Shown here piece after piece: positions 33,501-45,839 of a stretch of DNA of 64,000 nucleotides. The translations under genes and the position numbers were made by a program. This stretch comes from Macrolepiota albuminosa (taxonomy: Eukaryota > Basidiomycota > Agaricomycetes > Agaricales > Agaricaceae). A model generated the notes under the pieces. The model was not told the DNA's origin, did no database searches, and saw nothing but the letters and a program-made list of their open reading frames with translations. The stretch covers positions 497,811 through 561,810 of the forward strand of contig JAMWFC010000108.1 of assembly GCA_027475525.1 (NCBI GenBank). The letters are read 5' to 3'. Within the stretch, counting starts at the first letter, position 1; each line of letters opens with the position of its first letter.

Positions 33501-35440
33501 CTTGTTGAACAGATATGTGATCTTTTTGTGGTCGACTTCAAGCCCACACTTCCCACCTCTACCCCTGCCTCAACATCTGCATCTGCACATCCCATCAGTA
33601 CAGGCACAGATTCTCCTCAACATGATCCTGCTCTCACCAACAATGCCATTCCATAGACCCATTGTTGTTTTATGCAGTGCCAGATGGGTACCTTGCATCT
33701 TCAATGCAGTTACTACAAAAGTTGTATTTGACAATATTTGCATTTATGCTTAAGACTGTGGGTGCTGTGAGTAATGGGCTCGGTGCTGTGACTGGGACTG
33801 GAGTTGGGGTTGGGATAGGCATGAGCATAAGAACAGGCATAGGTCCTGTGGAGCCAGAAGGCAGAGTAGACAATGGCGAGGCATTTGAGTGCAAAGGTAG
33901 TGATGGTCATGGAAGTGTCAAGTAGGCCAAAAAGTATATATTTCATTCTGGTCTCATCTTGGATAATTTTTCTGGATAATTGAACACATATCTATCTTTT
34001 GCAGCTGCACAATGGCCAACAACTCTGTTGTCATCACAACTGACTCCAGTGAGAGAACTTTGTAATTCTTTCTTAAAACTACTTTAACTTCTCCTTGCAG
34101 TGAAGTATATCACATATTGTATGTTTTTGACCATGCTTCACCCAGTACTGGATCATTTCCTGAATTTGCTATGCTCTTTCTTGCTTACTTAGAGACCACT
34201 ATGGCTAGCAATCGCACTTCTTCATCTCCACCAAGCTCCAATCTGTATCCTCCTCTTCCAAGTATTGCATCTATCCTGTCATTGGCATATTACTATCCTC
34301 AGTATATCTTGTACAGCTACAGTGTGCCATACCACTTTGCATACTACCTTGTTGTCCATCCCGTCAAGCTCCAACTCATCTTGGCCATGACAAACAATTA
34401 CAGTCCTGCTCTCTATAAGCATGATATCAAGGACAACAACAATATGGACATTGACAATGTTCATCATTTTGCTTTTGCACCTAGTATGTCATCTGTTTCT
34501 GTATTTATATCAATCAGAATCTGATATGTATGTGTGTGTGCCAGATATAGCCTCACACAATGATTGCCATGGTCATGGACACAGCTGCCATCCCCAGTTT
34601 TGCTACTTGACATGAGATTTGCATGTACTTCAATGGTGCAACTCTGAGTAGTAGTAGTATGGCTCAAAGGTTGAGTTACCCCCTGATGACATGATGTACC
34701 ACAGCTCTGTATGTTTATTGTCTCTTAGGAAGAAGTAAAATTTTCAAGATTAGATCACTCCTGCACAGATCATGCACACCTTGAGAAGCATCTGAGATAT
34801 GCTCATTGCCCAAACAATGGCTAGTGTGTATAGATGTAATTATCTGATCAATTACTACTATTGTACATTTTGAAACTCTCTACTCATTTTATGAGGTCCT
34901 ATTCATGTAATGAATTCACTACTATACATCTCACTATAGCAAGACCCATAGACAAGTCTTGAAAGATATAGATTGGCAGAGGCTGCAACATCGCCACAGG
35001 AAGGAAGATAGTTTAGACTTTGCTGTGCCTTGTGTTGATCAGGCACATGTTTTGTTTTTGCATTTTGTTTTTGTGTTTTTATAGCATGCAGATTGTCTGA
35101 ACCTGGCACAGGCACCTCAATGGCCGTGACTAACCAGGTGCAGGCTCTAAAGCACCACTGCCCAAGGACCTATCAGTATTGTGGCTATGATGACTGCCAC
35201 ATAGTCTTTTTGGATCTTGAGCACCTTGTTTACCACATCCAGTATGTTGCTGCTGCCCCGTCTGTGCCCTGCTAACAAATAACAGCATATACACAGATAA
35301 GCATTCCTTTGCCTGCTATTGCTCCAGGCAGTTCTTCTGCCTTGACACTGTCTGTAACCACATGCTAAAAATTCACCCCAACAAGCATGTCCAAAATAAG
35401 CACATGATGTGCAATCTGCTATGTCGCTACTGATCAAGCC
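33500..35440 (+). pseudogene. G1 accessory gene 2 in copy B, with C2H2-like end
   Basis: Plus-strand fragments: Ser/Thr/Pro-rich stretches at about 33540-33655 and 34200-34510, then CGYDDCHIVFLDLEHLVYHI at about 35180-35245 and, after a stop and frame change, CLDTVCNHMLKIHPNKH at about 35340-35400. The spaced Cys pairs and His residues look like one or two C2H2-type fingers. It corresponds to 556-2830 in copy A. Whether it is one gene with accessory gene 1 or separate is unresolved. A DNA-binding role is an inference from the fingers only. Confidence 0.4.
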
Positions 35441-35449
35441 TAGGCACCT

Positions 35450-37432
35450 CCTTCCATTCCCACAATTGAGGATGAGTTGGAGAACATTTTGTCAGGAGTG
35501 TTGCCAATGACGGTAAGCACTCTAGCAACTGAGTAAGTATCTCTAACCTTTTTTTCACTTAGCTGTGGTCTGACTTGTCTCTCCATAGCAAGCAGGTATT
35601 GGCACCTCTTGCCAACCTGCAAGTAGATGTGAAGATGGCAGCCATTCATGCTAAGGTGTTGGCAGAGGTGTCATAGGATGCCAAGAAAAGGACTAAGGCA
35701 CAGGAGGAATGCAAAGCCACTGGTGAGGAGGAGGTCATCAGCAAGGGGAAGGCACCCTTCTCAAAAAGGCAGGAGTCAATTGTTGCTGGTTTCAGCAAAG
35801 GTTTCTGCACTGGCAGTGCCCAGAGCCCAGCACTGCTGGCAAGCAGAATGGGCTCTCCAGTCAAGCCAGGTAAAGGTTTTGAAGAAGAAGGTAAGTTTTA
35901 TCTTTTTTTTACTGCTGCCATGCATTGCTAACAGCTTTCTCCAAGTCTCGCAAGGAGAAAGCTCTTTAATACACAGTAAGCAATCTTTGACATTAATCAT
36001 GTAACTGACTCTTGTTTCCTAGACACCAATACAGATGACCTTCAATGATACCGAGCTGAAAGGGCTGTTAGTGCCATGCTACAAGAAGGCCGTTCTGGAT
36101 AAGGGAATGGAGGCTGGCATAGTCTTGCCAGAAATGAAAGATAAGAAGATGACAAGCCTGTTAATAAGAAAGGAGTTCAAGGACTCCTAGAAGGCAGTAA
36201 GCGACTTGAAATTTTTGCTTCTTTACTGATTTTGGTGGTAGTGCAATAAATGCTGGGCCAACAATGACCCAGAAGGCTGCTGGTTCCTGATCAGGGCCCA
36301 GCTTTGTTATCAATGCAGCATCCTCAAGCATGCCTGTACCATTGATGGTGCCAAGAGCCAAGAACATGGGAGCGCTCCTGATGCAGTAGTCAAGTGCATG
36401 TTTACTCATGCCATGCTGGTCAGGCATGCCCAGGAGTTTGTAGAGGGCAAGAAGCAAAAGAAGGCCACAGGCAGTGCGATACACATTAGTGGAGTTTTTT
36501 TTGGCACTGCCAACATGCTAAGAGGGACAGTACAGCAACTGTTGGCAAGCAAGGTGCCAGGAACCACCAAGAATCAATAGTCCCCTTGAAACAAGAAGTC
36601 TCTTCCCTTGCCAAGAGGAAGGGCAAAGCAAAAGCAAAATGTGCTTGTGTGGTGTTGCCCCTCTCTACTCAGGAGTTGGAGACTGTGCTTGCCACCAGCC
36701 ACCTCCCTTCTGCCAACTTGAATGCTAGTCCCAGTCATCTATTGTCTCCCATCAACTTGAGGGAGGCTTTCCTGCCAACTGGCAATAATGTGGGGGACTT
36801 GGCAGAAATGCAAGCAGCAGCGAAAAACAACAAGGGTGAGAAGGCAGCAGCAATAGAGGAGGCTGGAGACAATAAGGATGTGGCAGGAGAAGAAAACCTG
36901 GAGAGGCGGGAAGGAGCTGAGAAACCAGAAGGAGTGGTTGGGGCTTCACCAGCAATCAAGGAGGAAAAGGAGGAAACACTGAAAGAGGACCCTACTTGGT
37001 GGTGGTTATCACCCTATGGCCCTACCGCCTCTTGAGTTAGCGCTAGAATCAATGAGAAGAACACGGCAAGGCTCAATCCTTTGTGGACACCACAGCTGAT
37101 GCCTCATATGATTGGTGACACCTTCTGTTGGCTGGGGCAAGACCTGGAGTACTCTGTAGTTGTCTTGCATCCTCCAGAAATGCTGGAGAGGTTTGCCAAG
37201 AGGGCGGCAAAGATGAGGAGAGTACTGAGTTGAAAGCGAGAGCATGTACATGCTCAGCTAATAGCTTTCTGGCTTTGGTCCAACAACTTGGCCTGCAGTC
37301 TGGCTGTCTTGGAGGATTACCAAGCTGAGCACCAGAATGCCCTGGATTGGCAAGTTGCTAATAACATCCAGATTAGGGACCTCTTGCTGCTTCAGGACAA
37401 CTTCCTGCCGCTGAGGGACAAGAGTGAATAGA
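35450..37432 (+). pseudogene. G1 antisense accessory gene 1 in copy B (Cys-cluster protein)
   Basis: Fragments on the plus strand, opposite to gag-pol: MTFNDTELKGLLVPCYKKAV (36030), a Cys cluster CNKCWANNDPEGCW...CYQCSILKHAC at 36242-36340 (C-x2-C-x8-C-x8-C-x2-C-x6-C), GAKSQEHGSAPDAVV, RHAQEFVEGKK, a Lys/Ser/Glu-rich middle (36586-37035), then GDTFCWLGQDLEYSVVVLHP and DYQAEHQNALDWQVANNIQI, ending at TAG 37430. It aligns with the open frame 62942-63958 of copy C over its whole C-terminal part. The ends of integrase and this gene face each other, about 520 bases apart. Confidence 0.7.
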
Positions 37433-37951
37433 CAGACTATGAGATAGATTAGCTATCTTTGTTTATATCTTATACACTTGCCACACTGTTTTTCTATAAA
37501 TTTTCTTGCCGCTTGTTCTAACGAGAAAAATGGGAAGATTAGCAACTGATAAGAGAGTATTAACAACTAAGTAAGTATAATACAAAGACAGGGATAGACA
37601 CATCAGAAATTTAAGTGAGACATAGTAAAAGCAGTAGTAGATGAGAGACTTAGCCAGATTTTTTTTAAAGAAAAGGGAAATGCTCAGTAGATTATCATAG
37701 CAAAAACTTCTTGGCAAGAGTTGTGCAAGGCACTAAGCATTGGCAACACACTAGCACTGCATCTTGATTACATAAGAAAAGAATGTCTGTGCAGTATAGT
37801 ACTGTAAGCAGTTCAGCAAAGAAAGTGAAGTGAAAGTAAGTAAATGAAAGAATTGGCTTATCAAGTTTTTATAATGTTTGTAGTCATTTTCTTCTTCTTC
37901 TAATATGGTTGACAAGTCATCATTGTCTAAAAGCTCTGTTTTTTCAAGCTC

Positions 37952-39300
37952 TCAAAGCTTGGTGGTATCAATATCTAGTGCTTCAAGTGGCAAGTCAAGG
38001 TGTTTCCTGACAAGATATGGTAATAAGCGGAAAGCAGCAACAGGTCTGTGGAGTACTGATCCATCTAATTCACAAAGGACATAAGTGCCTCCATAGTTGT
38101 GAGAGATAACTACTAATGGCCCCAAGTAGCATGGGTGTATCTTCTTGATATATGAGGTCTCAGTTTTGGAGTTGTGCATAAGCACTAATGCACTCCTCAG
38201 AAAGTCATAGTCCTTGATGGTAGTGCTATAATTGATCTCAAACCTAAGTGTGGCTGGGCAACAAGTGGCAAAGACAGTCTCATGCAGTTGCTCCAAGTTC
38301 TTGTGTTGTTGCTGCAGATCAATAGCGCATCTGGCAATAAGGTCAGTAGTTGCCAAGATACTGTTGGGGGCTAGTTGGAGATATGTTGCTTTAACAATGT
38401 TGGCAGGGAGTAGTGGATGGATGCCAGTGGCAGCATAATAAGAAGAATAACTCATGTGCTTATAAATGGTGACCCTTCCTAACCAAAAGACTGAATAAGT
38501 TGCCTCACTCCAACAGGATTTGTTGCCATCAACTGCTTTAAAGAGCACCTGCCACACATTAAAGTGAGGCCATTCCACCAAACCATTGGCATGCTTGTTG
38601 TAGCCAGAGACGCAAATATTGTGGATGTTATACTTCTTGACAAGGTAAGTCAAAGCTTTAATGATTGGTGCACCATTATCCGTGACAATCTTCCTTAGCA
38701 CTCCCCATTGGCAAATGATCTCCTCAAAGAGCCACTTGGTGATAGCATCAGTATTTTTGCACTGGAGCATGCAAAACTTAGGCCAATGGATTAGTGAGCA
38801 GCATCTCTAGATGATATATTTATAGCAACCAGACTTGGGCATATGCATAGTGTCAATGTAGATCTTAGTGAACAAAGGTGCTGGCATAGCAATGGCAGGT
38901 GGGATAAGCACTTGGTGAGTCTGCTGACTCTGGCAAAGGTAGCAAGTCCAGATATACCAAGCAACATTGGCACTAATGTGTGGCCACCAAAAACGCTCTA
39001 AGAGAGTGGCTCAGATGGCATACAAACTTCTGTGACCAAGTTTGTCATGCATAGCATGCAGGATACATAGGTGACTGTCCTGCTTGATGATCAATTTGTG
39101 AGCATCATTGTGATGTTGTTGCCAAAGACAATTTTTGGTAAAGAAAAAGTGAATAGCATAGCGGATAAAAGTTGTGTACTCATCATTGCTAAGGTTCTCT
39201 GGGCACTTCAGGTCTTGTATTCAATGTTTCATGGCTAAAAGGTGCTTATCTTCAGCTTGAGCTTTGGCAGATCAAGATATCATGTCATAGGTGAGTTGAC
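37952..39300 (-). pseudogene. G1 copy B integrase
   Basis: The open frame 38770-37952 holds IVTDNGAPIIKALTYL (second catalytic Asp), the segment where the catalytic Glu is expected (NGLVEWPHFNV) and the GPY-like YLGPLVVISHNYGGTYVL. Upstream, in broken frames down from about 39300, are the zinc domain (CHLC reads as CYLC-type, WPHISANVAWYIW) and the first Asp segment. Many Arg of copy C are Cys, His, Gln or Trp here, as C-to-T or G-to-A change would give. Confidence 0.75.
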
Positions 39301-40072
39301 AACTATCTTTTCTAAGTGGTCAAGATTCCTGTACAATCCTTACTGGAGAGGAGTCCTGGCTAAGGATGCTTGCCATGTAGAAAGTAAGCAGTGTGCTAAA
39401 AGTATTGGGTTGGTAAGAGACAATGGGGTGCAGAAAAATGGTGGTGGGCTGTTGCTGACACAGAAGATGGACTGGTTGTTGAATAAGGTGCATAAAGCTG
39501 TGTAAGTGATCAACCCAATCTTCAAAGTTGCTATCATTGTTAGAATTGATTGCTAGGTTGCCAGGTTGCCAGAATCACCTAGAGAGTCCATCTGGTCCAT
39601 GGAACATGGCTTTAACATGAACAAGCTCAAAGTGGAACATGAGGATAGCTATCACTTAATGGTTCATGCTAGCTGATGGTTGGATGTCAGGGTTCTGAAG
39701 CATACCCTTGATATACCTAGCATCCACCTCAACAATAAGGTTGCACATGCTAATGAGGTACATTTTTAGCGCTTGAAATGCCTTGAACAGGCCATAAAGC
39801 TCCAACTTTGGCTGACTATAGCAAGCTTCCTGGTTGTTAAGTATGATAGACCCAAAGTAGTGCTAGAGCACACAATTGAGAAGCTGGAAGAAGTTCCAAA
39901 GCGCTAAGTGTATGTTGTGATTGTCAGGATGCTTTTCTGGCAAGCCATCAATGAGTTGCCAGTCCTTGGGTCCTTTAACGCCAATGTTATCAATGAAGCT
40001 AAGCATGTTATGAGAGATTTTGAGTTGGAGGATAAAGGTGATATTGTCATGAAAAATAGAGACTGAGTTAAT

Positions 40073-41191
40073 CTAGCCCATAGAGAGAGTAACTAGGTGC
40101 AAGGTGCCAAAGGGAGTTTGAAACATGGTAAGGTCATGAGAAGAGGGATGTATCAAGCGCTTGTCATAGCCAATGTAGAGATCAAGAGTGGCACCACAAA
40201 TGCACCTGGCAAAGGATTTGGCAATGTAGTCAGGAAAAGGAGGCATGCCAGAGTGCTGAATAGTAACTCTATTTAGTGGCTCTAAACTGTAAACAATATG
40301 CAAATTACTGTTCTTCTTGAGCACACAGAACCAGTGGGAGCAGTAAGAGCTATTAAATGGCTCATAGATGCCAGCCTGTATTTTAGTGCATATAATCTGG
40401 CAGACCTTGGCCTTGATGCTAGGTGGCAAGAGTCTGTTATGTTCAGTCCATGGCATATGAGGAATAGTAGAAATTACCACCAGCAAGAAGAAGTCCGTGC
40501 ACAAGCTGCCACACTCAAAGTCCTTCCAGGCAAAGATCTGGTTTTGCTTGGCAACAAGGTTGGTAAAGATATCCATTTTGTCCTTGGTGAGGAAACCAGT
40601 ATTGTGGTCCTTAGCAAATTGCTGTTGGCAATTGACAGTAAAGTGTCTTGTCAGTCAGAAGAGTGTCAGATGTAGCATGAGAATTGGGATGTTGGCAAAA
40701 GAGTCGCCAAGGATATGGTGCTTGATTTGGAAAGATTCTAGTGAGTGTGCAGCAATGGGTTTAGTTTTAAGCACCACAGGCTTATATTTCTTCTTTACTT
40801 GTACCCCTTTCTTTTTAGAAGTATTAGTATTATTATAAACAGGAGCAGCAAGGAGATCAGGATCGATAGCCAGAAAGTAGAAAACAGAAAGTCCAAGAAC
40901 AGCAAGAGCAGGGGCTCCAGGAAGAGTGGTGAGATATGTGTCTTTTGTAGCAATTTTCTGGAATAAGTCCAAGGCAGTAAGATACAAGTAGACAAGAAAA
41001 GAGTCAGTAATATTTTGTGGAGTTTTCTGGGGGTTTTTAGTGGCAGAATCAGATATAGTAGAAAATACTTCTGTATCAAGAAAGGCCATTTTCAAAATAT
41101 GTATAAGACCACTGGCATAGTCATATTCTAGTGTTAGTGCTACATCTCTGTGATTGTCACCAATCACCTCCTCAATAGTCTGTGAAAACAC
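40073..41191 (-). pseudogene. G1 copy B reverse transcriptase region
   Basis: 41191-40655 aligns with the N-terminal linker of copy C (FSQTIEEVIGD, KGVQVKKKYKPV). 40576-40073 holds WFCVLKKNSNLHIVYSLEP, ATLDLYIGYDKRLIHPS and TPFGTLHLVTLSMG. The frame stops just before the catalytic FIDD segment, which continues in broken form to about 39950. It begins one base inside the end of the protease frame, exactly as in copy C. Confidence 0.75.
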
Positions 41192-42470
41192 TAGTGAGGG
41201 TGTTCACTGGCATGATGCTCAGTGAACTCAGACAGTTTGCTATGTATACCTTTCCATTGTCCTCTAGGGAATGTTGGTACTGTGCATTGGATGCCAGAAT
41301 TGGGATCACTAATAGTCAAAGTTGTTTCTTTGTTGGTAAGGGTTTTGACCACGGAATGTGCTAAGATGTCAAAAGGTCTGCCAAAAAGGAGGTCGTAAGC
41401 AGGAGAATGGAGAATGTGAATCTGAAGATAAAATGTAATGTTGCTAAGAGTGCATGGTACATTCTTGGCAAGTTGGAGAGATCTGTTGATGGTACTATTA
41501 GCACTTTGCATGTTCAGAATGACGTTGAGATCATAAATCAGGTCTAAGTTGTTGGTGACTTTGGTAGCTATAGAGATGATCTGGGAGCCACTATCTACAA
41601 TAGCCTCTACCTCACTCTTATTGTCAATGGTAAGCATGACAGATCTGATGGCATGCAAATCCTGAGCAACAATAAGAATGGCAGGATCCTCTCCATGCTC
41701 TAGCGACCTCATATATGTTTCTATGGAATCAATAGAGGTAGTGTTTGCAACTGATTCAGCTGAGAGAGTATTGGCACTAAAGGTGACAGGAGGATCAGTA
41801 GTAACAGAAAGACTAGGAAGTGCATTGTTCAATTTGTTGACTTCAGTGACAGTGGTCACTAAGAGTTATTGGAGAGTTACTGCTGTTTTGACTTGGTTCC
41901 AGATGTCTGGCACAATGCTACTCTACCAAGAGTGTGACTGGAATTTTCTTGATGTGGCTGAAGACATGGTTGGATTTCTCAATGTTGAAGATTGGCACAG
42001 TGGGACGGTAACTGCCTTCAGAGCATTTCTTGAATGCAGCAAAGTTACATTGGGTGGAGGCATGATACCTATTGGATAGACCAACATAAGAGTGGAGGGG
42101 TGGTAAGGAAGTGTTGGGAACAGGATTAGACATGGTGGGTGGTATGGCAGGAGCAGGTGTGGCAGGAGCAGGCAGAGCGTTAGGAATCAAAGACAAGGAA
42201 GGGTTGCTAGTGGTTGGCATAGGCTTATAACTGCAAAGAGGCTGCTTGGGCTGTTTAATCTCAACACCGTCAAATACCTGATTCTTAAGCAAGTTGAGTT
42301 CCTGTTCCAGCTTGGAGATGTGCTCTTTCTGAGAGAAGCTAAAACGGTCACCAATGCTATTAAAATATAAAATTTCATGATCATCTGTTGCTGTGCTGCC
42401 TGGTCAGGATTGGCATTGCCATTGCCTGAGAGTGTGCCAGTAACAATCTTTCCTGGGTTGCACCTGTGTG
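41191..42470 (-). pseudogene. G1 copy B gag C-terminus and protease
   Basis: The protease box EVEAIVDSGSQIISIA with Asp-Ser-Gly is intact near 41600; YDLLFGRPFDILAHSVV follows. The upstream Pro/Ala-rich linker is at 42100-42220. The frame ends with TAG at 41193-41191, where copy C has CGG; the RT frame starts at the G of that codon. Confidence 0.75.
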
Positions 42471-43064
42471 TCAGAGGACTCCTCATTTCTTCCTTTTCTC
42501 ACTCCTTATTCCTTCACTCTCCCTTCATTCATTCTCTTATTTCTTCTAACATTATTTCATTTTACTGTTTCTATTCTTTCAACACTATCTGTTAGTACTA
42601 TTCTCAGATTCTCTTATTTCTTCTAACATTATTTCATTTTACTGTTTCTATTCTTTCAACACTATCTGTTAGTACTATTCTCAGCCCTTGAGGTGCTCTG
42701 GTTCTTTAGCTACCATTCAGACAAGTGTGGGCCCTTCAGCACTGCTTCCAGACTGCTTATATAAGCTGGAGTTTGCCTTTCTGACTTCTGAAGTCCGGAG
42801 TTTTCCTGCCTTGTTTGCACAGTTGTTTGGTTAGTCAATTTTTGAGTTTTTAAGGTTTTGTTGTACTGTACAGTTGTTTCCCATGCTTCAGAAGCCCCAG
42901 AAGCATCCAACCTGGCATAGGGAATCCCTAGACTTGTTCTCTTTGGATCTCCCTCTGCCAGGTGAGTAGTTATTATGATATTGTCAGTACATACTCTAAT
43001 ACACTTTGGATCTCCCTCTGCCAGCTGTGTGACTGAGCCACAGCTTCTAGAGGTCGCCCTTACA
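42469..43064. mobile_element. 596-bp solo LTR inside gag of copy B
   Basis: On the plus strand it starts TGTCAGAGG and ends CTTACA, with CTGTG repeated on both sides (42464-42468 and 43065-43069). Removing it and one CTGTG rejoins the G1 gag sequence when compared with copy C at about 57355. It has no coding capacity. It contains an exact 77-bp tandem duplication (42531-42684) and a 21-base direct repeat (tttggatctccctctgccag at about 42940 and 43002). Confidence 0.85.
42531..42684. repeat. exact 77-bp tandem duplication in the solo LTR
   Basis: Units 42531-42607 and 42608-42684 are identical by eye, starting attctcttatttcttc and ending actattctcag. Confidence 0.9.
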
Positions 43065-43087
43065 CTGTGCCACTCATCTACTCATTC

Positions 43088-44416
43088 TTAGTAGGTCTTG
43101 AGCTCCAGATAGTTTGGTATGGTGGCACCAGTAGTCAGAACAACCTTGCCGTCAAGGGCTCTGCATACTTTTCCTTGCCAGATATAGTTTTCTAGAGTGG
43201 CACAGCATTTTTGTGTCATTGTATATCCAATTTCACCACAGAAGTGGCAAAGGTTGGATCTGGGAATGTTAGCAATGTGGTTGGCAGTTATACTGGTGGT
43301 GATCATTGTCTTAATTTGGGTCATAGTAGAGGCAATGGCAGCATTGATAGCAGCATTGAGGTCCTCTTTCTTAACAAAGTCGGCAGCAGGTGGGGTGGCA
43401 GGAGTCAGAATGGAAAAGATACCATTGGGGTGCTCAGGTGGAGTCGTCCTAGCATGTTGCATACCAATGCCAATGCCTGTGTCAGTACCTTTCAAAACTC
43501 ATTTACCTGCCTTAAAGACATTAGTGACCACATAAGGTTCCTCAGGATAATGGGTTGGTTGTACAATTTCCAAGCGCCTAGCAATATGAGTCCATAGCGA
43601 TGTCAGAATGCCTTGTTGGAATAGGCAATGTTTCTCATTGATGTAGAGCTTGCCATTCTGTAAAAGCCATCTAGTGACCTTCTGGAATTCCCAATAGTAC
43701 ATAGAGAAAGCGCCAAGAAAGTATGTGCCATTGTTGAAAGAGTCCTAAACAAGTTTCTGAAGTTTATTTACCATGTACTGAGTAGCTTCTTCAGTGACAG
43801 GATAGAGCTGGATGACTGCTGTTTTCCATTGTTTGTAGGTAATGCCAATAGCGCATTGTGCACCAGGCACTGGAGCAGCAAATTTGAAAAGTCCAGGTTA
43901 GGTTTCTGCCATGTCATATGAGACTTAGCATGCCACGTATTCCTTTATTTGAGTGAGGTTGGTAACCCCACAGTCCCTAAACAGATATTTGAGTTCCTTA
44001 AAATATTGGGAGAGTTCCTGTGATTTGGAATCATCCCATTTTGGTGCAGAGAAATAGTTGTGCGGTGGCATGCGCTGGGGAGGTGGTTCCATAGCTACTG
44101 CACTGCCATGCAAAGGAGATGGTAGCGGTAATAGAGTTCTGAAAATTAGGAAAGAGGTTTGGGGAATTGGTGACAAAATTTTAGGAGAAATAACAAGTTG
44201 GGAAAGAGGTGTTAAAGGAGTAGAGGGGGTAACAGGTTGTGGTATGGCAAGCGGCAATGCTAAAAGGTTGTCAGCGCTAAAATTGAGAAAGTGTGGAAAG
44301 AGACCAGGAAATTTGTCTACAGTGGTGTTCTGTAGTTCCTGTGCAAGAGAAAGACCTAGTAAGGCACCAGGTGGTTGAGGAGTTGATGGGTAAGAAGGGG
44401 CTATGCCTTCTGCCAA
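43088..44416 (-). pseudogene. G1 copy B gag N-terminus and zinc knuckle
   Basis: 44416-43925 gives EGIAPSYPSTPQPPGAL, MPPHNYFSAPKWD and KELKYLFRDCGVTN. 43702-43499 gives FQKVTRWLLQNGKLYINE. 43495-43088 gives CHFCGEIGYTMTQKC, in which the His of the knuckle is now Tyr. The pieces are in the same order and spacing as copy C, with stops and frame changes between them. Confidence 0.8.
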
Positions 44417-44498
44417 CTGCTTTGGCAGACAGCACTTATGCTGGAGACAAGTTTCTGGTGGAATTCTGCCCTAAAGTTCCTTGCGGTGGGCTTCAATT

Positions 44499-45240
44499 TG
44501 ATGATGCCCAAAAGGTAGATCAGTAGCAGATACAGTTTACAGCTACTGACCTGTATAACAATGTGTTGGGCATGCTAAGGTTGAGGGAGTCCTAGGCAGT
44601 TCCCAGAGAACAAGTCAGAAAACAAGTTGAATAGCAAGATTTGGTGAAGGTCGGTAATGATAGTCAGCAAAGGTGTGCAGTAAGGAAGATGCACTAAAGA
44701 CAAAGTGCACCTAAAGAAGGTAGGGAGATGAATGCAAGTAAGCGTGACAAGGAGACGCAGCAAGAAAAACTAGAGGCTTAGCAACAACTAAGCTGCGTGA
44801 TGCCTGCCATATGTGCAAGACACATAGGTTTCATAAGCATAACTGTGGCAAGCAGGCTAAGAGTGTTCAGACAGTTGGCAACTATGAACTTAGTCAGCTC
44901 AAAAAAAATCTGAACCATAGGGTGAACTGAGGGGTGTAAACTGGGGTACTCTGTTCTGTTCTAACTAATGACAATGGTAAATATTTATAGTAAAAATGAG
45001 TTCACCATTGCTAAGTGACTAAGCATTGCCAAGAAGCAGTAAACTAGAAAGAATGTAAGTAGTCACCATGCGTTAAACTAAATACTGAGATGTTAACAAG
45101 AATACTATCTGTCTGAGTAGAAAGAAGATGCTAAGGGGCATCAGATGCCAAGGTGAAATGCCAAGCTGTCAGTCATGAGGAAATGCCATCATTCCAACTT
45201 GTAAGCGCTGCCACCAGCTAGTGATACTATATAGTTATTC
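44499..45240 (-). repeat. 5' LTR of G1 copy B, truncated at its outer end
   Basis: The reverse complement aligns with the inner two thirds of the copy C LTR: the cttggcatct...ccccttagcatct stretch against cttggcgtct...ccgcttagcgtct, and the TATA-like ataaatattta against tatatatatta. The outer 240 bases present in copy A (150-389) are missing. The adjoining primer site candidate at 44477-44495 matches that of copy C with C-to-T changes. Confidence 0.75.
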
Positions 45241-45838
45241 AGCCACCCTCCTCCCTTAGCAGGAGAGACTCCTTTACTAGCCCTCAGTTCTTTTCCCAAA
45301 GACTGAGGATACGTTACTTTACCTCCCACTTATTCTAGCCCATACTTACATTTGACCTGTAGCATTAAGACTTACTTCGTATTACAGGTCAAACAGAGTT
45401 CTTTTCCCAAAGACTGAGGCATTAAGATTTACTTTGTATTACACTACTTAGACATGATGATTCAATTTGTTTAGTTAGAGAGTTATTTTGTACATGGGAA
45501 TCATGTCCTAACTCCCTCAGTAAATAAGGGTATGCTACTTATGGACACTCTGGTAGGTACTCTGGCCTGATGCTTTTTCAGGCATGCCAGTTACACCTTG
45601 TAGCCACTTTACTACAATTTGATCCTACTCAAGCTCTTCATCAGAGTTCATACTACTTTGCATATGTAATCCCTTTCTATCTGCCACTAACATGCCATCC
45701 CAATGATTGGACCCATCTACTTTCATCAATGCTTGCCGACAATGCGGCCAGGGCTCCATGACTCTGACCCCCCCACACCCAGAGGCTATCTTCGGCTGAG
45801 TCCCCACCTCCCCTGCAGGGGCCATGGAAGGGCCAAAG
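45241..45838. other. intergenic, short direct repeats only
   Basis: ttcttttcccaaagactgagg occurs at about 45290 and 45401, and ttacttcgtattac/ttactttgtattac at about 45372 and 45431. No gene is seen. The change to CpG-normal DNA occurs at about 45830. Confidence 0.5.
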
Positions 45839-45839
45839 G

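Larger units (their letters stand above)
33500..45240 (-). mobile_element. Gypsy family G1, copy B, old and CpG-depleted
   Basis: Minus-strand order from high to low coordinates: LTR part (45240-44499), primer site, gag (44416-43088 and 42480-41900), protease (about 41859-41191), RT (41191-40073), RNase H remnants, integrase (about 39300-37952), then accessory genes on the opposite (plus) strand (37432 down to about 33500). Each part aligns with copy C. CG pairs of copy C appear here as TG or CA. A 596-bp solo LTR sits in gag. The 3' LTR is not found. Confidence 0.85.
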
